Of a stretch of DNA of 64,000 nucleotides, positions 56,480 through 64,000 are shown one piece after another. Source of the stretch: Virgibacillus profundi (GTDB taxonomy: Bacteria > Bacillota > Bacilli > Bacillales > Amphibacillaceae). The notes under the pieces were generated by a model. It worked only from the letters and a program-made list of their open reading frames with translations. It searched no databases and was not told the DNA's origin. How positions within the stretch are numbered: the first letter of the stretch is position 1; the number at the start of each line of letters is the position of its first letter. The stretch is taken from positions 62,001 to 126,000 of the forward strand of contig NZ_NPOA01000009.1 of NCBI RefSeq assembly GCF_002287375.1. Reading direction: 5' to 3'. A program made the position numbers and the translations under genes.

Positions 56480-57109
56480 ATGGAATTATCGAATAGGCAA
56501 GAACAAATCATTGAAATTGTAAAAGGAAATGGCCCGATAACTGGTGAAAAGATTGCTGATCAGTTGGGTTTGACAAGAGCAACCTTACGACCGGATTTGG
56601 CAATTTTAACGATGGCAGGTTTTCTTGATGCAAGACCACGTGTTGGTTATTTTTATACAGGTAAAACCGGTTCTGAATTATTAACAGAAAAAATAAAGCA
56701 ATATAAAGTGCAGGAATTTCAGCATATACCCATCGTAGTGAAAGAAGAAGTATCCGTATATGATGCTATTTCCACTATGTTTTTAGAGGATGTAGGAACG
56801 TTATTCGTAGTGGACGACAATTCATGTTTAACTGGTGTGCTCTCACGAAAGGATTTATTAAGAGCAAGTATTGGTCAGCAGGATTTAAATGCTGTTCCTG
56901 TACATATCATTATGACAAGAATGCCAAACATTACAGTGTGCAGGAAAGAGGATTTAATTATTGATGTGGCACAGAAATTAATAAATAAACAAATCGATGG
57001 AATACCTGTAGTTAAAGACAAAAATGAAGGTCTGGAAGTAGTTGGTCGCGTTACAAAAACGACAATAACAAAAGTGTTTGTTGAATTAATTACAGATGAT
57101 CAGATATAA
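56480..57109 (+). CDS. ccpN: Transcriptional repressor CcpN
   Basis: A 209-residue repressor of gluconeogenic genes (gapB, pckA and the sRNA sr1 in B. subtilis). An N-terminal helix-turn-helix ([30 protein letters not shown]) is followed by two CBS domains (about 80-200) that sense nucleotides. GGGTGGTGA precedes the ATG at 56480; a TTG 15 bases earlier is rejected. Directly upstream of ppsR, the known functional partner (yqfL). Confidence 0.95.
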   Translation: MELSNRQEQIIEIVKGNGPITGEKIADQLGLTRATLRPDLAILTMAGFLDARPRVGYFYTGKTGSELLTEKIKQYKVQEFQHIPIVVKEEVSVYDAISTMFLEDVGTLFVVDDNSCLTGVLSRKDLLRASIGQQDLNAVPVHIIMTRMPNITVCRKEDLIIDVAQKLINKQIDGIPVVKDKNEGLEVVGRVTKTTITKVFVELITDDQI

Positions 57110-57156
57110 AAGAACATCCACTATATATAGAGATATCGGATGAGAGGAGTTTAAAG

Positions 57157-57960
57157 ATGGGTGCTAAGCCAATTGTGTACGTTTTATCTGATTCTGTTGG
57201 AGAAACAGCAGAGTTAGTAATAAAAGCAGGATTAAGTCAGTTCAATAATGGGGAATTTAAAATACATCGCATTCCATATGTTGATGATAAAGGGACTATC
57301 GATGAATCCATACAATTAGCAAAAGCGGAAAATGGGATTATCGGATTTACGCTAGTTGATCCTGTTCTTAGAAACTACGTAAATGATAAAGCAAAACAAA
57401 TGAATATTGAGTCAATTGATATTATGGGTCCAATGCTAAGTGCAATGGAAAAGGTTTTCGACGATGCTCCACGTCTTGAGCCAGGTTTGGTTCATAAACT
57501 TGATGAAGATTACTTTAAAAGAGTTGAAGCTATTGAGTTTGCTGTAAAATATGATGATGGTCGTGATTCGAGAGGAATTGCTCGGGCAGATATTGTCTTA
57601 GTTGGTGTCTCCCGTACTTCCAAGACTCCTTTATCCCAGTATTTAGCACATAAGCGATTTAAGGTTGCAAATGTTCCCATTGTGCCGGAGGTAGACCCGC
57701 CTGAAGAATTATATGGTGTTGATTCCGCAAAATGTATTGGTTTAAGAATCAGCCCGGAAAAACTAAATGAAATTAGAAGGGAACGATTAAAAGCATTGGG
57801 ATTGGGAGACCAGGCTACATATGCCAACCTAGATAGAATCCATCAGGAACTGGAATATTTCGATAAGGTAGTTAATAAAATTGGATGCAAAGTTATTGAT
57901 GTTTCCAATAAAGCGGTGGAAGAGACAGCAAATAATATTTTACAAATAATCCGCAACTAA
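57157..57960 (+). CDS. ppsR: Pyruvate,phosphate dikinase/PEP synthase regulatory protein
   Basis: A DUF299 bifunctional serine/threonine kinase and phosphorylase, 267 residues, that switches pyruvate dikinase or PEP synthase off and on by phosphorylating an active-site threonine. The P-loop GVSRTSKT is at 150-157. In B. subtilis this gene (yqfL) modulates CcpN activity. GAGAGGAG precedes the ATG. Forms a unit with ccpN and ends at a strong terminator. Confidence 0.94.
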   Translation: MGAKPIVYVLSDSVGETAELVIKAGLSQFNNGEFKIHRIPYVDDKGTIDESIQLAKAENGIIGFTLVDPVLRNYVNDKAKQMNIESIDIMGPMLSAMEKVFDDAPRLEPGLVHKLDEDYFKRVEAIEFAVKYDDGRDSRGIARADIVLVGVSRTSKTPLSQYLAHKRFKVANVPIVPEVDPPEELYGVDSAKCIGLRISPEKLNEIRRERLKALGLGDQATYANLDRIHQELEYFDKVVNKIGCKVIDVSNKAVEETANNILQIIRN

Positions 57961-57974
57961 TGAAAACAAAAGAT

Positions 57975-58012
57975 AAAAAACATTCTACAAGCCAATTGTA
58001 GAATGTTTTTTA
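57975..58012 (+). terminator. Terminator of ccpN-ppsR
   Basis: AAAAAACATTCTACAA pairs with TTGTAGAATGTTTTTT around a four-base loop. A perfect 16-bp stem with T-run on the plus strand. Confidence 0.93.
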
Positions 58013-58428
58013 AAGTTTTATTAAAAAAATATGAAATAAGAAGCGATATTATTAGCATTTTTATTAAAATTGTATTATAATCATTTTTTGTGTAAAGATA
58101 TAAGTAACGAACAGAACTGGTATTACTATTGGCATATTCTGAAAAATAAAACATTCAAAATTAAGAAGGATTCCAGTAGTATTATGTAGAACTAGATAGA
58201 TAAGGCTGTTTTAGAAACTGTTTGGAATTTATACAGACAGCTGGGTTTACGTATCATCCGTGAGAGGAACAATAGCTAAGTATACTATAAGAAAATTATC
58301 AACAGGAATTATCCTTCGAATCGAATTATATAAGACAGAAGGAAATTTTTTTCGAGTTTTGAAAAAAACTTGTCGAAAAATGAAGGATTTTCTTAAAGAG
58401 AAACGAATAATATAGTATGGTGGTGTAT
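58013..58428. other. Gap before dnaG, no gene seen
   Basis: About 400 bases where B. subtilis has yqxD and antE. No conserved frame is present on either strand. TATAGT at about 58411-58416 with TTTTCT 17 bases upstream is a weak candidate promoter for dnaG. A region near 58340-58380 is rich in A/T homopolymers. Confidence 0.4.
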
Positions 58429-60243
58429 ATGGCCAATCAAATACCTGAAGAGGTAATCGAAGAAATTCGAAAAGCTAATGATATTGTGGATGTTATTGGC
58501 GAATATGTACAATTGAAGAAGCAAGGAAGGAATTTCTTTGGTCTATGCCCATTCCATGGTGAGAAAACTCCATCTTTTTCAGTTACACAGGAAAAGCAAA
58601 TTTTTCATTGTTTTGGCTGTGGGAAAGGTGGAAATGTAGTTACCTTTCTGATGGAAATGGAAAGCTTCTCATTTTACGAGGCTTTAAAGTTTCTTTCAGA
58701 ACGTAGTGGTATTGACTTACCTGACTCAGGAGTGAAGCATGAAACTTCCATGTCACTGGAAAACCAAAATATATTATCCGCTTATGAGTGGCTTACGAAG
58801 CTTTATCATCATTTGCTAAGATTTACAAAGGATGGAAAAGAGGGATATAGCTATTTTAAAGATAGAGGGGTAATGGACGAATCCATTGATGAATTTCAAC
58901 TTGGCTTTGCACCAAATGTAAAAGATTTCACTGCGGAATTTCTTGTTAAAAAGGGATTCCACCAACAATTACTCATCAAGGCGGGTTTAGTAACATTAAA
59001 AGATGACAATAGTGTAACAGACCGCTTTAGAGGAAGAGTTATATTTCCAATACGAAATCATTTAGGGAAAACAGTCGCTTTTGGAGCCCGTTCTATTACA
59101 GATCAAGGTCCCAAATATTTAAATAGCTCTGAAACTGAATTATTTCAAAAAGGAAAACTGCTATTTAACTTTGATTTAGCGAAAAGATATATACGAAAAG
59201 AAAGTGAAGCTGTTCTTTTCGAAGGGTATATGGATGTTATATCAGCATATCAGGCGGGTGTGAAAAATGTTGTTGCCACAATGGGGACTGCATTAACAGA
59301 ATCGCAAGCAAAACTGCTTAAACGCTATGTGGATACCGTAATACTCTGTTATGACGGAGATCGGGCAGGACTTGAAGCAACTTATAAAGCTGCAAATTTA
59401 TTACGTAGTGTTGGTTGTATTGTTAAAATTGCAAAATTAAATGAAGATATGGATCCAGATAGCTTTATTAAAGAAAATGGAGCCGAAGCTTTTCAAAATG
59501 AGGTTATTAAAGCAAGTGATACATTTATCAGCTTCTATATGCGGTTTATGAAACAGGATTATAACTTAAGTGTTGAGGGAGATCGCATAAATTATATAGC
59601 AACTATTCTTAATCAACTTGCGATGATTGATAGTCCAGTTGAACGGGAATATTATGTAAAAGAGCTGAGTAATGAATTTGATTTTTCAATGGATACATTG
59701 ACTGATGAAATCCAAACAATCAGGCAAAAGAAGGGTATTCATAAGGATAAGAGAGAAAAGAACAGATATACTAATAAAACAGCAAGATTTATTCAAAACA
59801 AAAAATTACTACCGGCTTTTCATAATGCTGAAAGAAAGCTTATTTCATATATGCTGCAAGATGCTTACATTACGGATAAAGTTCAGACTGAGATTGGTGC
59901 AGGCTTTAACTTGGATGAGCATAAAATAATAGCAACCTATTTGTATGCATATTATGAAGAGGGACATCCTGCTGATGTTAGTCTGTTTATTGAAAAGCTG
60001 ACAGACGAAAGAGTAAAACATTTGGTTATAGAAATAGCTATGAATCCATTACACAATGATATCAGTGATAAAGAAATTGATGATTATATTAAAATTATAC
60101 ATGCTGAGAATGGTGATAAGCATAGTATAAAAACACTGCAAGAACAAAGCAAATTAGCTGAACAGCAAAATGATCCTATAAAAGCTGCGCAAATACTGAA
60201 GCAAATAATTGAAATACAGAAACAAATGAAGAACACAAATTGA
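58429..60243 (+). CDS. dnaG: DNA primase
   Basis: The replicative primase, 604 residues. The CHC2 zinc finger has Cys40, His43, Cys61 and Cys64; the RNA polymerase basic motif and Toprim domain appear in VIFPIRNHLGKTVAFGAR and VLFEGYMDVISAYQAG, with DGDRAGLEA carrying metal-binding acids. The C-terminal part binds DnaB helicase. The ATG at 58429 is preferred because conserved sequence begins there and GGTGGTG is just upstream; an ATG 12 bases earlier overlaps that site. Heads the dnaG-sigA operon. Confidence 0.97.
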   Translation: MANQIPEEVIEEIRKANDIVDVIGEYVQLKKQGRNFFGLCPFHGEKTPSFSVTQEKQIFHCFGCGKGGNVVTFLMEMESFSFYEALKFLSERSGIDLPDSGVKHETSMSLENQNILSAYEWLTKLYHHLLRFTKDGKEGYSYFKDRGVMDESIDEFQLGFAPNVKDFTAEFLVKKGFHQQLLIKAGLVTLKDDNSVTDRFRGRVIFPIRNHLGKTVAFGARSITDQGPKYLNSSETELFQKGKLLFNFDLAKRYIRKESEAVLFEGYMDVISAYQAGVKNVVATMGTALTESQAKLLKRYVDTVILCYDGDRAGLEATYKAANLLRSVGCIVKIAKLNEDMDPDSFIKENGAEAFQNEVIKASDTFISFYMRFMKQDYNLSVEGDRINYIATILNQLAMIDSPVEREYYVKELSNEFDFSMDTLTDEIQTIRQKKGIHKDKREKNRYTNKTARFIQNKKLLPAFHNAERKLISYMLQDAYITDKVQTEIGAGFNLDEHKIIATYLYAYYEEGHPADVSLFIEKLTDERVKHLVIEIAMNPLHNDISDKEIDDYIKIIHAENGDKHSIKTLQEQSKLAEQQNDPIKAAQILKQIIEIQKQMKNTN

Positions 60244-60274
60244 ATGATTAAGTAGTCTGGAAGGAGGGGGACTC

Positions 60275-61396
60275 ATGGCAGAAAAGAAGCCTTCACAAAC
60301 AAAAGAAAATGAAACAGAGCTAACACTCGAACAAGCAAAGGAACAATTGCTTGAAATGGGAAAAAAACGTGGTGTATTAGCTTATGAAGAGGTTGCGGAT
60401 CGCCTGTCCAATTTTGTGATTGAATCTGATCAAATGGACGAGTTTTATGAGTACCTGGGAGAACAAGGTGTAGAAATAATTGGTGAATCTGAGGATGATC
60501 CAAATATGCAGCAGATTTCTAAAGAAGAAGAATTTAATACGAATGATTTAAGTGTTCCACTTGGCATCAAAATAAATGACCCGGTCCGTATGTATTTGAA
60601 GGAAATAGGCCGTGTTGATTTATTATCTGCTGCTCAGGAAATCGAGCTTGCAACCCGTATAGAAAAAGGTGATGAAGAAGCCAAGCGCCGTCTGGCAGAA
60701 GCAAACTTGCGACTTGTTGTAAGTATTGCAAAACGTTATGTTGGCCGTGGCATGCTATTTCTTGATCTAATCCAGGAAGGTAACATGGGTTTAATTAAAG
60801 CTGTGGAAAAATTTGATTACCGAAAAGGGTTTAAATTCAGTACGTATGCAACATGGTGGATCCGTCAGGCAATTACGCGTGCTATTGCCGATCAGGCAAG
60901 AACAATACGTATACCCGTTCATATGGTGGAAACGATCAATAAGTTAATTCGTGTACAACGTCAATTATTGCAGGATCTCGGACGTGAACCAACGCCTGAG
61001 GAAATTGGTGAAGAAATGGAATTAACACCGGATAAAGTCCGTGATATTCTTAAAATAGCCCAGGAACCTGTCTCGTTGGAAACACCAATTGGTGAAGAAG
61101 ATGATTCCCACTTAGGTGATTTTATCGAGGATCAGGAAGCAGTCTCCCCCTCAGATCATGCGGCATACGAACTTCTTAAAGAACAGTTGGAAGATGTACT
61201 GGACACTCTTACTGATCGAGAAGAGAATGTTTTACGTCTGCGTTTTGGACTGGACGATGGACGGACCAGAACATTGGAAGAGGTTGGAAAAGTATTTGGT
61301 GTAACTAGGGAAAGAATCCGTCAAATTGAAGCTAAAGCATTAAGAAAACTAAGGCATCCAAGTCGTAGTAAACGACTAAAGGACTTTTTGGATTAA
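60275..61396 (+). CDS. sigA: Primary RNA polymerase sigma factor SigA
   Basis: The housekeeping sigma factor, 373 residues. Region 1.1 is present at the N-terminus; region 1.2 is [25 protein letters not shown]; region 2 holds [36 protein letters not shown]; region 4.2 is [42 protein letters not shown] precedes the ATG. It lies 31 bases after dnaG, the classic macromolecular-synthesis operon, here without rpsU in front (rpsU is at 40.3 kb). Confidence 0.99.
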   Translation: MAEKKPSQTKENETELTLEQAKEQLLEMGKKRGVLAYEEVADRLSNFVIESDQMDEFYEYLGEQGVEIIGESEDDPNMQQISKEEEFNTNDLSVPLGIKINDPVRMYLKEIGRVDLLSAAQEIELATRIEKGDEEAKRRLAEANLRLVVSIAKRYVGRGMLFLDLIQEGNMGLIKAVEKFDYRKGFKFSTYATWWIRQAITRAIADQARTIRIPVHMVETINKLIRVQRQLLQDLGREPTPEEIGEEMELTPDKVRDILKIAQEPVSLETPIGEEDDSHLGDFIEDQEAVSPSDHAAYELLKEQLEDVLDTLTDREENVLRLRFGLDDGRTRTLEEVGKVFGVTRERIRQIEAKALRKLRHPSRSKRLKDFLD

Positions 61397-61407
61397 TAAG
61401 CGGCTTC

Positions 61408-61445
61408 AGTCATTGTACACATATTCTGTGCACAATGACTTTTCT
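61408..61445 (+). terminator. Terminator of dnaG-sigA
   Basis: AGTCATTGTACACA (61408-61421) pairs with TGTGCACAATGACT (61427-61440) with one mismatch, followed by TTTTCTG. Confidence 0.85.
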
Positions 61446-61516
61446 GTGCCTTCTATCTATTGATAGTGAAAAAAATAGTAAGTTTCAGCATACCAGCTGC
61501 CGGCGGAGTGAAATCT

Positions 61517-62053
61517 ATGTCAGATAACCGAATCACTACAATTGTTAAGGAAATAAACTACTGGAAGCAACATAATCTGCTTCCTGAAGTTTATTGTGAT
61601 TTTCTCCTGGCATTATATACGAAAGGGGAAAATGAAGAAGTTCCTGAACCATCGTATACAAAAGCTGGAAAAATTATGTTAATCATTCAACTTATACTTT
61701 TGCTACTGTTGTTACCGTTTTCATTTCTTGTTTTATATTTTACGCAATTTCATCTGATATTGCAAATTAGTATATTATTTCTTTTTTTATGCTATTCTTT
61801 TTGGATCTATGTATATTTTAAAAAAAGTGAAAATGGATTTTATCACATAGCCCTGATTACAAATCTGATTATAATTTTAATGGCAACCGTTTATCTATGT
61901 AAATTATATTTTGATTTAATAAACCTATTATATATTGTCATCATGTTAAATTTTATCTTCTGGCTGTTAGTAAGCTATAAAAATAAGATAAAGTATCTTA
62001 TGGTATGTAGTGTTTTAGGTATACTATTTACTGTTTCTTATATTGTTTTATAA
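61517..62053 (+). CDS. Uncharacterised polytopic membrane protein
   Basis: A 178-residue protein with a polar N-terminus (about 1-48) containing NYWKQHNLLPEVYCDFLLAL and at least five membrane segments after residue 50. I do not recognise a named family. The NLLPEVYCDFLLALYTKGE block looks conserved and may be diagnostic. The ATG at 61517 has GGAGTGA six bases upstream; an earlier frame opening at 61460 is not supported. It lies between sigA and cccA. Confidence 0.75.
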   Translation: MSDNRITTIVKEINYWKQHNLLPEVYCDFLLALYTKGENEEVPEPSYTKAGKIMLIIQLILLLLLLPFSFLVLYFTQFHLILQISILFLFLCYSFWIYVYFKKSENGFYHIALITNLIIILMATVYLCKLYFDLINLLYIVIMLNFIFWLLVSYKNKIKYLMVCSVLGILFTVSYIVL

Positions 62054-62155
62054 AAATTCACATCTAAACACTTTAAACTATTTTGTTTTTCGAGTAAAAT
62101 GAATATAGTCTTTTAACAAATAAGAATATGGGGATTACATAAGGAGGAAACTAAG

Positions 62156-62533
62156 GTGAAGAACAATGCAGCTGTCCCATATGCAATAATAGCTATTCTT
62201 GGGATACTTACAGTAATTGTAATTTCGTTTATTGGTTTAAATCAGCGTGAAGACATTCAGCAGGCTGAAGAAGGCGGCGGTGAACAAACAGAAGAGTCAC
62301 AAGAAGGAGAAACTACAGGAAATCCTGAAGAAATATTCTCTTCCAACTGTGCAAGCTGTCATGGTGCTGATCTATCCGGTGGAGTAGGTCCAGACTTAAC
62401 TCAAGTAGGAAGTGATCTTTCAAAAGAAGATATTCAGAATATCATTATTAATGGTCAAGGATCAATGCCTCCTGGACTGGCTACAGATGCTGAAGCAGAG
62501 GTACTAGCAAGCTGGTTATCTGAAAAACAGTAA
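62156..62533 (+). CDS. cccA: Cytochrome c-550 (membrane-bound)
   Basis: A small c-type cytochrome of 125 residues facing outward. An N-terminal membrane anchor (about 9-28) is followed by a Glu/Gln/Gly-rich linker and a heme domain with CASCH (Cys65, Cys68, His69) and Met104 as the likely axial ligand in GQGSMPPG. It lies after sigA, as in B. subtilis cccA. The GTG start has AAGGAGGAAACTAAG upstream. Confidence 0.94.
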   Translation: MKNNAAVPYAIIAILGILTVIVISFIGLNQREDIQQAEEGGGEQTEESQEGETTGNPEEIFSSNCASCHGADLSGGVGPDLTQVGSDLSKEDIQNIIINGQGSMPPGLATDAEAEVLASWLSEKQ

Positions 62534-62559
62534 TGTATAATGAAATATATTAAAAAGTT

Positions 62560-62598
62560 AAGCTTTCTGCTATGAACAGAAGGCTTTTCTTTTTCTCT
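62560..62598 (+). terminator. Terminator of cccA
   Basis: AAGCTTTCTG pairs with CAGAAGGCTT (one wobble), loop CTATGAA, followed by TTCTTTTTCTC. Confidence 0.8.
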
Positions 62599-62614
62599 TA
62601 AAGGCATTGTAAGT

Positions 62615-62660
62615 TTTCTGTTCTCGGGCAGATGTTCTTGCTCTTGGGCTGATGAAGACA
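62615..62660. repeat. Short imperfect direct repeats between cccA and trmK
   Basis: TTCTCGGGCAGATG and CTCTTGGGCTGATG recur in tandem about 20 bases apart. No gene is seen in the cccA-trmK gap. The meaning is unknown. Confidence 0.5.
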
Positions 62661-62736
62661 GCTAATCCACTAAGACAAGCCCTGCGCTAAATGAAGTAAA
62701 ACTACAGGTTAAAAGTATAGGAAAGTAGAGATATTT

Positions 62737-63453
62737 ATGACGAATTCGATAAAACTATCAAAAAGATTAAGTAAAGTAGCCTCATATCTTCCAGAAGGGG
62801 CTTTATTTGCAGATATTGGTTCAGACCATGCATATTTACCGTGCTATGTTTGCTTGCATGATAATACGGCAAAAGCTATTGCAGGAGAATTGAATGTTGG
62901 ACCATATAATAGTGCTGTTGATACTGTCAATCAACATGAATTATCAAAAGTAATAGAAGTTCGATTGGGAAATGGGCTGCAAATATTAAACAAAGGAGAA
63001 GTACGTCAGTTGGTAATTGCCGGAATAGGCGGACCTTTGATCAAAACGATATTAGATGAGGGCATTCAAAAGCTGGATGGGGTTGAACGAATCATTGCCC
63101 AACCAAATATTGATGCCGGAAATGTTAGAAAGTGGTTTTACGAAAATGGGTTTACAATTACGAACGAGGCGATACTGGAAGAAAGTGGTCATATTTATGA
63201 AATAGTCGTCGCAGATAAAAATGCAGCTGCCAACCCCTTTGAAGCAGATGATTTAGAAAAGCAATTATTATTCGGACCATTACTATTAAAAGAAAAAACA
63301 GAAGTATTTTTTTACAAATGGAAAACTGAATATGAAAAATTACAACGTGTAATTGATCAAATGAATAAAGCGACTATAAAAAATGATAAAAAGATACAGC
63401 AGTTTCAGAAAGAGTTGAAATGGATGAAGGAGGTTTTAATGAATGAAAAATAA
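62737..63453 (+). CDS. trmK: tRNA (adenine(22)-N1)-methyltransferase TrmK
   Basis: It methylates A22 of tRNAs; 238 residues (B. subtilis YqfN). SAM-binding is seen in FADIGSDHAYLPCY (about 24-37), with LNVGPYNSAVDTVNQH and AGIGGPLIKTIL as further family blocks and a C-terminal coiled-coil extension. The ribosome site before the ATG is weak (GGAAAGTAGAG). The 3' end overlaps the yqfO start by 11 bases. Confidence 0.95.
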   Translation: MTNSIKLSKRLSKVASYLPEGALFADIGSDHAYLPCYVCLHDNTAKAIAGELNVGPYNSAVDTVNQHELSKVIEVRLGNGLQILNKGEVRQLVIAGIGGPLIKTILDEGIQKLDGVERIIAQPNIDAGNVRKWFYENGFTITNEAILEESGHIYEIVVADKNAAANPFEADDLEKQLLFGPLLLKEKTEVFFYKWKTEYEKLQRVIDQMNKATIKNDKKIQQFQKELKWMKEVLMNEK

Positions 63454-64000
63454 ACAAACTAATTCAGATATTTTTAATCTCATGGAAAACTGGGCGCCCA
63501 AGAATCTTGCATATGACTGGGACAATGTTGGATTACAGGTAGGCACCTATAATAAACAGGTGAAAAAAGTTATGATAACATTGGACGTCCTAGAGACAGT
63601 TGTAGATGAAGCAATTGATAAAGGGGTTGACTTGATCATTGCACATCACCCACTTTTATTTAAGCCACTGAAACAGGTGAATATTGAATCTGTTCAAGGA
63701 CGCATTATCCACAAACTAATTCAGCACAATATAACTGTATATGCATCACATACAAATTTAGATACAGCTAATGGCGGTGTGAATGATATACTTTGTGATT
63801 TGCTGGGAATAGGAAGCAGCAAGGTTCTAGTTCATACTGCTACGGAAAAGCTTTATAAAATTGCTGTTTTTGTTCCAAAATCACATATGCATAATATTCG
63901 GGAAGCATTAAGTGAAGGTGGTGCGGGACATATTGGTAATTATAGTCACTGCACGTTCCAATCTGAAGGCCAGGGGACTTTTAAACCTCTTGAGGGGACA
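63443..64000 (+). CDS. yqfO: Nif3-like dinuclear metal protein YqfO, N-terminal part
   Basis: The first 186 residues of a Nif3/YqfO-type hexameric protein; the frame runs off the window end without a stop. WAPKNLAYDWDNVGLQVG, IIAHHPLLFKPLK (His68, His69) and YASHTNLDTANGGVND carry metal ligands. The family's cellular role is still unclear. It overlaps trmK by 11 bases with AAGGAGG upstream. Bacillus members contain an inserted domain after about residue 130, which here is only partly visible. Confidence 0.95.
   Translation, partial: MKNKQTNSDIFNLMENWAPKNLAYDWDNVGLQVGTYNKQVKKVMITLDVLETVVDEAIDKGVDLIIAHHPLLFKPLKQVNIESVQGRIIHKLIQHNITVYASHTNLDTANGGVNDILCDLLGIGSSKVLVHTATEKLYKIAVFVPKSHMHNIREALSEGGAGHIGNYSHCTFQSEGQGTFKPLEGT

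Noticed and set aside
58296-58304. DnaA-box-like TTATCAACA upstream of dnaG
   Set aside because: A single site with one mismatch and no neighbours; expected by chance in AT-rich DNA.
58302-58328. SigH-like promoter (ACAGGAATT and ATCGAATTA) before dnaG
   Set aside because: Both boxes match the consensus, but the spacing is nine instead of 11-12 bases.

Overview
The window is AT-rich DNA from a spore-forming, low-GC Gram-positive bacterium of the family Bacillaceae. The evidence is the near-unbroken synteny with the Bacillus subtilis yrrS-sigA region, intact sporulation and germination genes (sigK, sda, gpr, spoIIP, yqxA, yqfC, yqfD), competence genes (comEA, comEB, comEC), and strong AGGAGG-type ribosome sites with many TTG/GTG starts. 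A six-subunit Mrp Na+/H+ antiporter operon and a very acidic linker in YrrS suggest a salt-tolerant genus such as Oceanobacillus or Virgibacillus; that placement is inference. I see no prophage, CRISPR array, tRNA or rRNA gene, or intact insertion sequence.

Layout. 1-2.3 kb: yrrS-mtnN, convergent with an uninterrupted sigK. 2.4-7.7 kb (minus strand): mrpA-C-D-E-F-G, with no mrpB. 8.0-8.4 kb: sda (minus), a sporulation checkpoint gene with a cluster of DnaA boxes upstream. 8.6-13.7 kb: the yqeG-yqeH-aroE-yhbY-nadD-yqeK-rsfS-yqeM operon (ribosome assembly, shikimate, NAD and tRNA/nucleotide functions). 13.8-17.4 kb: comEA-comEB-comEC (DNA uptake). 17.4-21.5 kb: an accessory patch with short inverted repeats, a RelE-like toxin remnant, a broken SEC-C gene, a GNAT acetyltransferase, a pseudouridine synthase, a membrane protein, ykuK and yqzM. 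21.8-28.3 kb: holA, rpsT (minus), gpr, spoIIP, yqxA, lepA. 28.4-37.7 kb: hemW, then the CIRCE-controlled heat-shock operon hrcA-grpE-dnaK-dnaJ-prmA-rsmE-mtaB. 37.8-40.2 kb: a MarR/MFS pair and deoC. 40.3-49.9 kb: rpsU, yqeY, a predicted SigW operon (nfeD, floA, membrane protein), yqfC-yqfD, phoH, pgpH, ybeY, dgkA. 50.0-50.9 kb: about 1 kb of repeat DNA where cdd usually lies. 50.9-58.0 kb: era, yqzL, recO, T-box-glyQ-glyS, ccpN, ppsR. 58.4-64.0 kb: dnaG, sigA, a membrane protein, cccA, trmK and the start of yqfO.

Most genes are conserved housekeeping functions: translation (rpsT, rpsU, lepA, era, rsfS, yqeH, glyQS, ybeY), replication and transcription (holA, dnaG, sigA, recO), protein folding and its regulator, and the sporulation/competence programme. 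Four genes too short to be seen easily were recovered by hand: sda, yqzM, rpsU and yqzL. The most unusual points are the missing mrpB, a pair of about 142-bp dispersed elements with one compensatory base change and a possible target duplication, the repeat block bounded by an 18-bp inverted repeat in place of cdd, and the decaying toxin and SEC-C genes. I found nothing that I would call a new multi-gene system.
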